Shown here one piece after another: positions 34,635-43,225 of a stretch of DNA of 64,000 bases. Origin of the DNA: Pseudodonghicola xiamenensis DSM 18339. GTDB lineage: Bacteria; Pseudomonadota; Alphaproteobacteria; Rhodobacterales; Rhodobacteraceae. Position numbers and translations under genes: made by a program. Below the pieces are notes generated by a model. The model worked only from the letters and a program-made list of their open reading frames with translations, was not told the DNA's origin and ran no database searches. Each line of letters starts with the position of its first letter. The stretch's first letter is position 1. The stretch lies in NCBI RefSeq assembly GCF_000429365.1, contig NZ_AUBS01000001.1, positions 248,001 through 312,000 on the forward strand, read 5' to 3'.

Positions 34635-37478
34635 ATGACCAACCCGCTGAATATCGCGCGGCTGCCGCGCCCCTTCGATCCGGCGCTGGGGGAGGAAACC
34701 CGCGCCACCCTGCCGGGGGTAACCGGTGATCACGCGCGGCTGATTGCCGGCGCCGGCGGGACCAGCCCCTATCTGAAGGGGCTGATCACGCGCGAGGCCG
34801 CATGGCTGGAGGCGGCGCTCGACGATCCCGAGGCCGCGGCGGCGGCGGTGCTGGAGGAGTGTCGCGAACTCGCCCCCGATCAGTTGAAAGCCGGCCTGCG
34901 CCAGGCCAAGCGGCGGGTGGCGCTGATCACCGCGCTGGCCGATCTGGCCGGTGCCTGGCCGCTGGAGCAGGTGACCGGGCTGTTGACCGATTTCGCAGGG
35001 CTCGCCTGCGATCTGGCGCTGAAGGCTGAAATCGCCGCGCTGATCCGGCGCGGAAAGCTGCCCGGGCAGGGGCCCGAGGATGTGGCCGAGGCTGCCGGTC
35101 TCACCGTGTTGGCGATGGGTAAGATGGGTGCGCACGAGCTGAACTACAGTTCCGACATCGACCTGATCTGCCTGTTCGACGAGACCCGATATGGCCTTGA
35201 TGAGTATCAGGAGGCGCGCGCCAGCCTGATCCGCGCCACCCGCAACATGGCGGCGCTGTTGTCGGACAAGACGGCGGATGGCTATGTCTTTCGCACCGAT
35301 CTGAGGCTTCGGCCCGATCCTTCGGTCACTCCGGTCTGCATCTCGATGGCGGCGGCGGAAACCTATTACGAAAGCCTCGGGCGCACCTGGGAGCGCGCCG
35401 CCTATATCAAGGCGCGGCCCTGTGCCGGCGACCTGGTGGCGGGAGAGCGGTTCCTGCAGACCCTGCGTCCCTTCGTCTGGCGCCGGCATCTGGATTTCGC
35501 CGCCATTCAGGATGCCCATGACATGCGGCTGCGCATTCGGGCGAACAAGGGCACCGGCGGGCCGATCGTGGTGCCGGGGCATGACATGAAACTGGGCCGT
35601 GGCGGCATCCGCGAGATCGAATTCTTCACCCAGACCCGGCAATTGATCGCCGGCGGTCGCGATCCCGATCTGCGCCTGCGCGGCACGGTCGAGGGGCTGG
35701 CCGCGCTGGCCGGCAAGGGCTGGGTGGAACCCGAGATCGCCAGGGAACTGACCGACCATTACCGCGCCCATCGCGAGGTGGAGCACCGGATCCAGATGAT
35801 CCACGACGCCCAGACCCACCGCATGCCGGCAACCGAAGACGGGATCGAACGGATCGCCTGCCTGATGGGGATGTCGCAGCAGGAGCTGCGCAACCAGGTG
35901 GCCGACCGGCTGGCCCGCGTTCACGCGCTGACCGAGGATTTCTTCGCCCCTGACGCGGTGCCGGAACCGGAAGCAGAGGAAGAGGCGGCCGAGGGGCTCG
36001 ATACCTCGATCATGGCGCGCTGGCCCGGCTATCCGGCGCTGAGATCGCAGCGGGCGCAGCATATTTTCGACCGGCTGAAACCCGATCTGCTGGCGCGGAT
36101 GGCCCATACCGCCAAACCCGAGGAAACCCTTCTGGCCTTCGACGGTTTCCTGTCGGGCCTGCCGGCCGGGGTGCAGGTGTTTTCGCTGTTCGAGGCCAAT
36201 CCGCAGTTGATCGACTTGCTGATCGACATCGCTGGCACCTCGCATGCGCTGGCGCAATATCTGTCGCGCAATTCCAGTGTCTTCGATGCGGTGATCGGGG
36301 GCGCTTTCTTCAGCGACTGGCCGGGAGAAGCCGCGCTCAGGGCTGAACTGGAGGCGCGGCTGGCGGCAGAGACGGATTATGAAACCCAGCTTGATGCGGC
36401 GCGGCGCTGGATGAAGGAATGGCGGTTTCGCATCGGCGTGCATCTGCTGCGCGGGCTGATCCCGGCGGATCGGGCCGGTGGGCAATATGCCGAACTGGCC
36501 GGCGCGGTGATCGCTGCGGTCACGCCGCTGGTGATCCGGCAGTTCGCTGCCAAGCATGGTACCCCGCCGGGGCGTGGCGCGGCGGTGCTGGGCATGGGAT
36601 CGCTGGGGGCGCGGCGACTGAACGCCAATTCGGATCTGGATCTGATCGTGATCTATGACCCGCAAGAGGCCGAAATGTCGGATGGGCCGCGGCCCCTGGC
36701 GGTTCGGCCCTATTATGCCCGGCTGACCCAGGCGCTGGTCACTGCCCTGAGCGCGCCGATGGCGGAAGGGCGGCTCTATGAGGTCGATATGCGGCTGCGC
36801 CCCTCGGGCAGCCAGGGGCCGGTGGCGACGAGCTGGGCCAGTTTCACCCATTACCAGCGCCAGGAGGCCTGGAGCTGGGAGCATCTGGCGCTGACCCGGG
36901 CGCGGGTGGTGGCGGGCGACGCGGAGCTGGGGCGCGATATCGAGGCATTCCGCCGCGAGATTGTCGGTGGCCCGCACGACCGGGCCGGGCTGATCGCCGA
37001 TGTGGCCGAGATGCGCGAGAGGATCGCCGCGGCCAAGGTGCCGGCGGGGCTGTGGGATGCCAAGACTGGCGCCGGGCGGATGCTGGATCTCGAACTGGTG
37101 GCGCAGACCGGCGCATTGCTGTCTGGCAGCGCTACGCGGGATGTGGCGTCGGGGCTCAAGGGGGCGGTGGCGGTGAATTGGCTCAGTGCTGAGGCGGCGC
37201 TGGTGTTGGAACGCGCCTATGAGCTGTGTTGGTCGGTCAACACCGCGGCCCGGTTGATTTCCTCCGACGGGATCAGGGACGAAGTCCTGGGCGAAGGGGC
37301 GGCGGCCTTCCTGTGCCGCGCCACCGGTTCCGAGACGCTTGATGGCTTGCGGCAGCGGCTGGCGCATGGGTACGAGAGGGCGGCGGCAGTGATCGACGCG
37401 GCGATGGTGGGCGAGCGGGACGATGACGGTGTCCCCGGGGCCGGCGATGACAGCATATCGAAAGGAAGTGCAGCATGA
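34635..37478 (+). CDS. glnE: Glutamine synthetase adenylyltransferase/adenylyl-removase
   Basis: Controls glutamine synthetase by adding or removing AMP in response to PII and glutamine. The 947-residue product has the two expected nucleotidyltransferase halves: YSSDIDLICLFD near residue 171 (deadenylylation half) and NANSDLDLIVIYD near residue 663 (adenylylation half), each followed by DLRLRPD or DMRLRPSGSQGP. LGRGGIREIEFFTQTRQLI in between is diagnostic. ATG 34635 (MTNPLNIARL) is favoured over an upstream frame extension. The stop overlaps the next small gene (ATGA). Confidence 0.95.
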   Translation: MTNPLNIARLPRPFDPALGEETRATLPGVTGDHARLIAGAGGTSPYLKGLITREAAWLEAALDDPEAAAAAVLEECRELAPDQLKAGLRQAKRRVALITALADLAGAWPLEQVTGLLTDFAGLACDLALKAEIAALIRRGKLPGQGPEDVAEAAGLTVLAMGKMGAHELNYSSDIDLICLFDETRYGLDEYQEARASLIRATRNMAALLSDKTADGYVFRTDLRLRPDPSVTPVCISMAAAETYYESLGRTWERAAYIKARPCAGDLVAGERFLQTLRPFVWRRHLDFAAIQDAHDMRLRIRANKGTGGPIVVPGHDMKLGRGGIREIEFFTQTRQLIAGGRDPDLRLRGTVEGLAALAGKGWVEPEIARELTDHYRAHREVEHRIQMIHDAQTHRMPATEDGIERIACLMGMSQQELRNQVADRLARVHALTEDFFAPDAVPEPEAEEEAAEGLDTSIMARWPGYPALRSQRAQHIFDRLKPDLLARMAHTAKPEETLLAFDGFLSGLPAGVQVFSLFEANPQLIDLLIDIAGTSHALAQYLSRNSSVFDAVIGGAFFSDWPGEAALRAELEARLAAETDYETQLDAARRWMKEWRFRIGVHLLRGLIPADRAGGQYAELAGAVIAAVTPLVIRQFAAKHGTPPGRGAAVLGMGSLGARRLNANSDLDLIVIYDPQEAEMSDGPRPLAVRPYYARLTQALVTALSAPMAEGRLYEVDMRLRPSGSQGPVATSWASFTHYQRQEAWSWEHLALTRARVVAGDAELGRDIEAFRREIVGGPHDRAGLIADVAEMRERIAAAKVPAGLWDAKTGAGRMLDLELVAQTGALLSGSATRDVASGLKGAVAVNWLSAEAALVLERAYELCWSVNTAARLISSDGIRDEVLGEGAAAFLCRATGSETLDGLRQRLAHGYERAAAVIDAAMVGERDDDGVPGAGDDSISKGSAA

Positions 37479-37747
37479 AGGGCGATCATCCCGCCGATCC
37501 GAAGGCACTGATCCGCGAAGCCTATCGGATCGAAGGCATCAGCGAACCGGAATGTCGGATCATCTTCCTCGACTGGGCGCTGGGGCTGCCCGAGGGCTGG
37601 GCGCAACCTGCTGCGGTGGAGGCGATGCTTGAGTTCTATGGGGCAGGGGCGCCGGACCACCCGATGACCAGCGTCTTGCGCGCCGGTTTGCTGCCCGGCG
37701 CGGCGCCCCGCCGGCGCGGCGGCTGGCGCGGCCGACGCGAGGGGTGA
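37475..37747 (+). CDS. Small protein translationally coupled to glnE
   Basis: 90 residues; ATG 37475 overlaps the glnE stop by four bases. The first 60 residues look folded (LIREAYRIEGISEPECRIIF then LDWALGLPEGW), while the C-terminus is arginine/glycine-rich (RRRGGWRGRREG). I do not recognise the family. The coupling suggests a role tied to nitrogen regulation, but this is inference from position only. Confidence 0.7.
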   Translation: MKGDHPADPKALIREAYRIEGISEPECRIIFLDWALGLPEGWAQPAAVEAMLEFYGAGAPDHPMTSVLRAGLLPGAAPRRRGGWRGRREG

Positions 37748-37757
37748 GCGGCGCCAG

Positions 37758-37996
37758 GAAAACAGTCCAGTGGACTGTTTTCAGCCGCGAACGGGCGTAG
37801 CCCCGGGGAGGCGCCGGGAGGCGTTAGGTTGCAGTCTTGTGCAGGGGGTACGAGGCGGGGGACTCTGCCCCCCATGTCCTGCGGCCTCCCCCCCCGGGAT
37901 ATTTGCAGCCAGAAAAAGATGCTGGACTGTTTCCCGCCGTGAACGGGTGGAGCCCCGGGGAGGCGCAGGGGCACACAGTCCGGTGGGCTGTTTTCA
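37758..37996 (-). repeat. Composite intergenic repeat, copy 4 (hairpin, box A, box B, box A)
   Basis: A perfect hairpin at 37758-37782 (12-base arms GAAAACAGTCCA / TGGACTGTTTTC), box A at 37784-37814 (CGAACGGGCGTAGCCCCGGG), box B at 37891-37918 (CCCCGGGATATTTGCAGCCA then GAAAAAG), a second box A at 37935-37966 and a decayed hairpin at about 37973-37996. It occupies half of the 461-base gap before rlmI; the rest shows no gene. Confidence 0.82.
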
Positions 37997-38208
37997 GCGG
38001 CGAATGAGCCGGGCCCAGAGAGGGCCGTGCGCAAAGCGCTCCCCTGGAGTGGTTCTTCGGTGCCCGAGATCAGCCGCGATCGGTGGTGGCATGGCAAAGG
38101 GGCACCTCGTTGTGGAGCTCAGGCGCGTTCGGGGACACTTTTTGTCTCGGCCTCTGAGGGCGCGCAGTCCCTCTTTCCAGCCGCCTGCATTGGGCTTATG
38201 AGGGCGAC

Positions 38209-39408
38209 ATGACAACCGATGATCTTCCCCGCGTTCGACTGATGCCCAAGGCCAATGCCCGGGCGATCCGTCATGGTTTTCCCTGGGTCTATGCCAATGA
38301 GCTGGTCACCGATCGGCGCACCAGGGCGCTGTCGCCCGGCAGTCTTGCGGTGCTGGAGGACAGCACCCGGGTCGAGATGGGGGTGGTGGCGGTCAATCCC
38401 GCCTCGCGCATCATCTGCCGCATGCTGGATCGTGATCCGGCGGCGGTGATCGATCGGGCCTGGTTCGCCGCCCGGATCGCCCGCGCGCTGGAACTGCGCA
38501 AACGGCTGTATGACCAGCCCTTCTATCGGCTGATCCATGCCGAGGCCGACGGGTTGCCCGGGGTGGTGATCGACCGCTTCGGCGATGCGGCGGTGATCCA
38601 ACCCAATGCCGCCTGGGCCGAGGTTCTGGTCGAGGAACTGGCCGCCGCGCTGATCGAGGTTACCGGCGTGAGCACGGTTCTGAAGAACGCCTCTGGCCGT
38701 ACCCGGGTGCTGGAGGGGCTGGATGATACCAGTGCGGTTCTGCGGGGCGTGGCGCCGGCGGCGGCAGTGCCGGTGCCGATGAACGGGGCCACCTATATGG
38801 CCGATCTGACCGGCGGGCAGAAGACCGGGCTGTTCTATGATCAGCGACCGAACCATGGCTTTGCCGCCCGTCTGGTGGCGCCGGGCGCACGGGTGCTGGA
38901 TGTATTCTCTCATGTCGGGGGCTTTGGGCTCGCGATGCTGGCGGCCGGCGCCGGCCAGGCGCTGGCAGTCGACGGCTCCGCCCCGGCGCTGGAGCTGGCC
39001 GAGGCGGGCGCCGATGCGGGCGGCATGGCCGAGCGGTTCGCGATCCGGCAGGGCGATGCCTTTGACGTGATGGCGGCACTGGCCGCCGAGGGGGCGCAAT
39101 TCGACGTGGTGGTCTGCGATCCGCCTGCCTTTGCGCCGAACAAGCAGGCACTGGATGCGGGGCTGCGGGCCTATGAGAGGGTGGCGCGGCTGGCGGCGGC
39201 GTTGGTGGTGCCGGGCGGCTATCTGGGGCTGTGTTCCTGTTCCCATGCCGCCGATCTGGCGAATTTCCGTGCCGCCTCTGCTCGCGGCATCGGCAAGGCC
39301 GGGCGGCGCGGGCAGCTCTTGCACACCGGCTTTGCCGGACCGGATCATCCGCAATTGCCGCAACTGGCCGAGACGGCGTATCTCAAGGCGCTGTTCTTCC
39401 GGCTGTGA
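38209..39408 (+). CDS. rlmI: 23S rRNA (cytosine-5)-methyltransferase, RlmI family
   Basis: 399 residues. N-terminal PUA-like domain (about 8-80; NARAIRHGFPWVYANELV), a linker with YRLIHAEADGLPGVVIDRFG, and a Rossmann methyltransferase domain (VLDVFSHVGGFGLAMLAAGA; QFDVVVCDPPAFAPNKQA). The catalytic cysteine region is LCSCSHAADL. E. coli RlmI methylates C1962 of 23S rRNA. The stop overlaps the GTG of the PIN gene (GTGA), so the two are translated together. Confidence 0.9.
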   Translation: MTTDDLPRVRLMPKANARAIRHGFPWVYANELVTDRRTRALSPGSLAVLEDSTRVEMGVVAVNPASRIICRMLDRDPAAVIDRAWFAARIARALELRKRLYDQPFYRLIHAEADGLPGVVIDRFGDAAVIQPNAAWAEVLVEELAAALIEVTGVSTVLKNASGRTRVLEGLDDTSAVLRGVAPAAAVPVPMNGATYMADLTGGQKTGLFYDQRPNHGFAARLVAPGARVLDVFSHVGGFGLAMLAAGAGQALAVDGSAPALELAEAGADAGGMAERFAIRQGDAFDVMAALAAEGAQFDVVVCDPPAFAPNKQALDAGLRAYERVARLAAALVVPGGYLGLCSCSHAADLANFRAASARGIGKAGRRGQLLHTGFAGPDHPQLPQLAETAYLKALFFRL

Positions 39409-39947
39409 AGATCGTTCTGGATACCTGCGTGCTTTACCCCACGGTGATGCGCGAGATGCTGTTGGGGGCGGCCAAGCTTGGGCACTACGCGCCGCTCTGG
39501 TCGGCGCGTATCCTTGAGGAATGGGCGCGCGCGGCGATCAAGCTGGGCCCCGCGGGCGAGGCGCAGGCGCGGGGGGAAATCGCGTTGTTGCGCGCCGACT
39601 GGCCGGGGGCGGAGGTGCCGCCGGCCCCGGGGATCGAGGCGCGGCTCTGGCTGCCCGATCCGGCGGATGTGCATGTCCTGGCGGTTGCCGTGGCCTCCTC
39701 CGCCGATGCGATCCTGACTGTGAACCGGCAGGATTTCCCCAGAAATATCCTGTCCGAGGAAGGGCTTGATCGGCTGGAGCCCGACGGTTTTCTGCATGGT
39801 CTGTGGCAGACGGACCCGGGCGGCATGGCCGGTGTCGGCGCCCGGGTGCTGGCGCAGGCCAATGCGATGGCCGGCGGCGGCTGGGATATTCGCGGGCTGA
39901 TGAAGAAGGCGCGGCTGCCGCGCCTGGGCAAGGCGCTGGCCGGGTAG
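39405..39947 (+). CDS. PIN-domain ribonuclease-like protein coupled to rlmI
   Basis: 180 residues from GTG 39405, which overlaps the rlmI stop. The PIN acidic residues are visible: D in VKIVLDTCVLYP, E in ILEEWARAA, D in LPDPADVHVLAVAVAS and D in LTVNRQDFP. It is not preceded by an antitoxin gene, so it is unlike a VapBC toxin. It may belong to the PIN group that NCBI names after R. sphaeroides RSP_2648, from memory. Pairing with an rRNA methyltransferase suggests an RNA-processing role; this is inference. Confidence 0.82.
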   Translation: MKIVLDTCVLYPTVMREMLLGAAKLGHYAPLWSARILEEWARAAIKLGPAGEAQARGEIALLRADWPGAEVPPAPGIEARLWLPDPADVHVLAVAVASSADAILTVNRQDFPRNILSEEGLDRLEPDGFLHGLWQTDPGGMAGVGARVLAQANAMAGGGWDIRGLMKKARLPRLGKALAG

Positions 39948-39970
39948 GCCCGGCCAGATGCGCCGGGGGG

Positions 39971-40969
39971 TCAGCTGGGCTCCGCCCCGAGGCTTTGCAT
40001 CACCTCGGCCGCGATTTCGAAAGATCGGATGCGCGCTTGCGGATCGTGGATTTGGCCCGAGATCATGACCTCATCCGGCTGATAGGCTTCGATCAGACGG
40101 GCGGTCTGTTCCCTCACCTGGAGGGCGTCGCCTGTCGCGCTGACCGATAGCGCATGATCGACGCGCGCAATCCAGCCCGCCGGTGCCACCTCCTCGATCC
40201 GCTCGACCGGGCGCGGCAGCTTGCTGGGCTGGCCCGAGCGCAGCCGGATAAAGGCCTGCTGCATTGAGGTTTTCAGAAAGACCGCGTGATCCGGCGTATC
40301 GGCGGCGAAGATGTTCATCGCCATCATGAAATGCGGCGCGGAGAGGACTTCCGAGGGCTTGAAATCGCGGCGATAGACCTCGGCGGCCTGGCCCAGCATG
40401 TCGGGGGCGAAATGCGAGGCGAAGGCGTAGGGCAGCCCCAGATGCGCGGCCAGTTGCGCGCCATAGAGCGAGGAGCCGAGGATCCAGACCGGCACCTTGC
40501 TGCCTTCGCCCGGGATCGCATGCAGTTTCTGTCCCGGCTCGGGATCGCCCAGATAGGCCATCAGTTCCAGCACATCCTGCGGGAAGGTATCTTGCGCCGC
40601 CATGTTGCGGCGCAGCGCCCGGGCGGTCTCCATATCGGTGCCAGGCGCGCGACCGAGCCCAAGGTCGATGCGGGGGCCGTGAATGGCGGCCAGGGTGCCG
40701 AATTGCTCGGCGATCACCAGCGGCGAATGATTGGGCAGCATCACGCCCCCCGATCCCACCCGCATCCGTTTGGTATGGGCGGCGATATGGCCGATCATCA
40801 CCGCTGTGGCCGAAGAGGCGATGCCGGGCATGTTGTGATGCTCCGCCAGCCAGTAGCGGTGATACCCCAATCCTTCTGCCGCCTGCGCCAGGGCGGTGGA
40901 ATTGCGGATCGACTGGGCGGCATCGGCGCCTTCAGGGATCGGCGCCAGATCGAGCAGAGAGTAACGCAT
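39971..40969 (-). CDS. Luciferase-like (LLM class) flavin-dependent oxidoreductase
   Basis: 332 residues of the bacterial-luciferase TIM-barrel type, close to the E. coli YhbW group. Marks are [59 protein letters not shown] and [13 protein letters not shown]. It probably uses FMNH2 to oxidise a small substrate; the substrate is unknown. Its stop is 23 bases from the convergent PIN gene and its start is 25 bases from the M48 protease gene's stop on the same strand. Confidence 0.9.
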   Translation of the reverse strand: MRYSLLDLAPIPEGADAAQSIRNSTALAQAAEGLGYHRYWLAEHHNMPGIASSATAVMIGHIAAHTKRMRVGSGGVMLPNHSPLVIAEQFGTLAAIHGPRIDLGLGRAPGTDMETARALRRNMAAQDTFPQDVLELMAYLGDPEPGQKLHAIPGEGSKVPVWILGSSLYGAQLAAHLGLPYAFASHFAPDMLGQAAEVYRRDFKPSEVLSAPHFMMAMNIFAADTPDHAVFLKTSMQQAFIRLRSGQPSKLPRPVERIEEVAPAGWIARVDHALSVSATGDALQVREQTARLIEAYQPDEVMISGQIHDPQARIRSFEIAAEVMQSLGAEPS

Positions 40970-40994
40970 GGGAAATCCTTCGGGAGTGATCGGG

Positions 40995-41684
40995 TCAGCG
41001 GGTGGTTTGCCAACGGGCTTCCAGCCGTTCGAGCGCGGCGATGCGCTCGGTGGTTTTCGGGTGGCTCATCAGCCAGGCGGGGGCGACGCCAGCGCGCGAT
41101 TGGGTGAGCTCCTCCAGCTTGGCGAAAAGCGATTTCTGCGGGGCGATGCCGATGCCGGCCTTGGTCAGCAGCGCGGCGGCATATTCGTCGGCTTCGTATT
41201 CGTCGCCACGCGACAGCCGGGCCGCCAGAAGCGAGGTGAGCATATTGGCGATCCAGACGCCGGCCACCGGAATGATCCGTCCCAATACCATGATCAGCGC
41301 GGTCCTGAGCGCATTCTGGCCGGAAAAATCGAGCATCCGCCGCCGTGCGTGCCCCAGCGCCACATGGCCTAGCTCATGGGCGATGACGCTGGCCATCTCC
41401 TCGCCCGACACCTCGCCGTTGCGGTATTTGCGATAGAAGCCGCGGGTGATGAAGATGCGCCCGTCCGGCGCTGCCAAGCCGTTCACCGGGTCGATTTCAT
41501 AGATATAGACCGGGATTCTCGCCAGCCCCAGTGCGGCGGCAAGCCGGTCGGTCAACGCCTTCAGCCCCGGGTCGGCCAATTCTGTCGAACGCGCGTCCAG
41601 CTCGCGATGGGTGCGCCAGGTCGAAAGACGGTACATCACCAACGCGTAGAGAATGGCCAGAAGAATGGGGGTAATACGGATCAT
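40995..41684 (-). CDS. M48-family zinc metalloprotease, short HtpX/OMA1-like form
   Basis: 229 residues. N-terminal membrane segment ([17 protein letters not shown]), zinc motif HELGH in [19 protein letters not shown], third ligand region [16 protein letters not shown], and a second hydrophobic region ([20 protein letters not shown]). Topology fits an inner-membrane quality-control protease. ATG 41684 (MIRITPIL) is chosen; earlier starts add a proline-rich stretch without support. Box B of the repeat family lies between it and the VWA gene. Confidence 0.88.
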   Translation of the reverse strand: MIRITPILLAILYALVMYRLSTWRTHRELDARSTELADPGLKALTDRLAAALGLARIPVYIYEIDPVNGLAAPDGRIFITRGFYRKYRNGEVSGEEMASVIAHELGHVALGHARRRMLDFSGQNALRTALIMVLGRIIPVAGVWIANMLTSLLAARLSRGDEYEADEYAAALLTKAGIGIAPQKSLFAKLEELTQSRAGVAPAWLMSHPKTTERIAALERLEARWQTTR

Positions 41685-41789
41685 GGGGGGAATATGGGGC
41701 GCCGGCGCGTCGGCGGCAAGCACACAGGGGGGGCGAGCCGCAGGTTCGGCCGATGCCGCCCCGTCATGACGCCCGGGCGCTGCTCCGGT

Positions 41790-41816
41790 CTTTTTCTGGC
41801 CACCAATATCCCCGCC
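41790..41816 (+). repeat. Composite intergenic repeat, copy 5 (box B only)
   Basis: CTTTTTCTGGCCACCAATAT then CCCCGCC, in the gap between the VWA gene stop and the M48 gene start. Box A is missing here, so this copy is partial. Confidence 0.7.
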
Positions 41817-41860
41817 GGAGGCAGGGCGCGAAGCGCCCTTTCAGACGGGGCACACCGCGA

Positions 41861-43045
41861 TCAGCGCGTCAGCTCCTTCATGCCCTTTTCCAGACCCGAA
41901 AGCGTCATCGGCACCATGCGGCTATCGAAGATCTCGCGGATCATCTGGATCGAATGGGTATAGTCCCAGTATTTCTCGGGCACCGGGTTGATCCAGAGGT
42001 TGTCTTTCCACTGCTCGCGGGCGCGGGCAAGCCAGACCTGACCAGCCTCGGCATTCCAATGTTCGTTGGCGCCGCCGGCATAGGCGATCTCGTAGGGCGA
42101 CATCGAGGCATCGCCGACAAAGATGCATTTGTAATCCGGCCCATAGGTGCGCAGCACCTCTTCGGTCGGGGTCTGGGCATCCCAGCGGCGGCGATTGTCG
42201 CGCCAGACGCCTTCGTAGAGGCAATTGTGGAAATAGAAATATTCCAGATGCTTGAATTCGGTCCGCGCCGCCGAGAACAGTTCTTCGACCACCTTGATAT
42301 GGGGGTCCATCGAGCCGCCGACATCGAGAAACAGCAGCACCTTGACCGCATTGTGCCGTTCGGGGCGGGTCTTGACGTCGAGATAGCCGTTCTCGGCAGT
42401 GGCGCGGATGGTGCCGTCCAGATCCAGCTCCTCCGCCGCGCCCTCGCGGGCCCAGCGGCGCAGCCGTTTCAGCGCCACCTTGATGTTGCGGGTGCCCAGT
42501 TCGACGGTATCGTCAAGGTTCTTGAATTCGCGCTTGTCCCAGACCTTGACTGCGCGGCGGTGGCGGCTTTCGTCCTGGCCGATGCGCACCCCTTCGGGGT
42601 TGTAGCCATGGGCGCCGAAGGGCGAGGTGCCGGCGGTGCCGATCCACTTGTTACCGCCCTGATGGCGGCCCTGCTGTTCCTTCAGGCGCTCTTTCAGCGT
42701 CTCCATCAGCTTTTCGAAGCCGCCCAGTGACTCGATCTCGGCCTTTTCTTCTTCGCTCAGGTGTTTTTCAGCCATCTTGGCCAGCCAGTCGGCGGGCAGA
42801 TCGACGGCCTCCAGCACCTGATCGAAGCTGATCTGTTCTAGCCCCTTGAAGCTGGCGGCAAAGGCGCGGTCGAATTTGTCGAGATTGCGTTCGTCCTTCA
42901 CCATCACCGTGCGGGCGAGGTAATAGAACGCCTCGACGTCATAGGTGGCGAGCCCCGCCTTCATGCCTTCGAGAAAGGCGAGATACTCCCGAAGCGAGAC
43001 GGGAATGCCGGCCTTGCGGAGGTTTTCGAAGAAGGGAAGGAACAT
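41861..43045 (-). CDS. VWA-domain protein, CoxE-like (MoxR partner)
   Basis: 394 residues. Charged helical N-terminal half, then a von Willebrand A domain with the metal site D241-V-G-G-S245 (VLLFLDVGGSMDPHI) and a conserved YFYFHNCLYEGVW strand. CoxE/NorD/ViaA-type proteins work with MoxR AAA ATPases to insert metal cofactors or remodel a partner. Here the MoxR gene lies at the head of the same gene string, with a DUF2927 lipoprotein and a 55-residue membrane protein between. The start is seven bases after the small gene's stop. Confidence 0.88.
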   Translation of the reverse strand: MFLPFFENLRKAGIPVSLREYLAFLEGMKAGLATYDVEAFYYLARTVMVKDERNLDKFDRAFAASFKGLEQISFDQVLEAVDLPADWLAKMAEKHLSEEEKAEIESLGGFEKLMETLKERLKEQQGRHQGGNKWIGTAGTSPFGAHGYNPEGVRIGQDESRHRRAVKVWDKREFKNLDDTVELGTRNIKVALKRLRRWAREGAAEELDLDGTIRATAENGYLDVKTRPERHNAVKVLLFLDVGGSMDPHIKVVEELFSAARTEFKHLEYFYFHNCLYEGVWRDNRRRWDAQTPTEEVLRTYGPDYKCIFVGDASMSPYEIAYAGGANEHWNAEAGQVWLARAREQWKDNLWINPVPEKYWDYTHSIQMIREIFDSRMVPMTLSGLEKGMKELTR

Positions 43046-43051
43046 TGGACC

Positions 43052-43219
43052 TCACAGGGCTGCGCGGTGGATCAGGATCGTCGCGATCACCCCGATAATA
43101 GCGAAGGCAATCGCATAGCCAGCAGCATATTGCGCGATATCGGCCGGTTTGCCGTCACGTTTCCGGGCGGTGAAACCGCCGATCAGGGCGCCGATCACGG
43201 CGGCTAAAAGAACGATCAT
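43052..43219 (-). CDS. 55-residue membrane protein in the moxR-VWA operon
   Basis: A short frame beginning MIVLLAAVIGALIGGFTARK and ending IHRAAL. Two hydrophobic helices (residues about 2-16 and 33-51) flank a charged loop (ARKRDGKPADIAQ), a helical hairpin. It fits exactly between the DUF2927 stop (6 bases away) and the VWA start (6 bases away), which strongly supports translation. I know no named family. It may anchor the MoxR/VWA complex at the membrane; this is inference. Confidence 0.75.
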   Translation of the reverse strand: MIVLLAAVIGALIGGFTARKRDGKPADIAQYAAGYAIAFAIIGVIATILIHRAAL

Positions 43220-43225
43220 GCCGGG

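Noticed and set aside
34548..37508. 986-codon open frame on the minus strand opposite glnE
   Set aside because: glnE is intact with both nucleotidyltransferase motifs; the antisense frame is a high-GC artefact with Pro/Arg/Gln-rich composition.
39405..39947. VapC toxin of a toxin-antitoxin pair
   Set aside because: No antitoxin-sized gene precedes it; it is coupled to rlmI instead.
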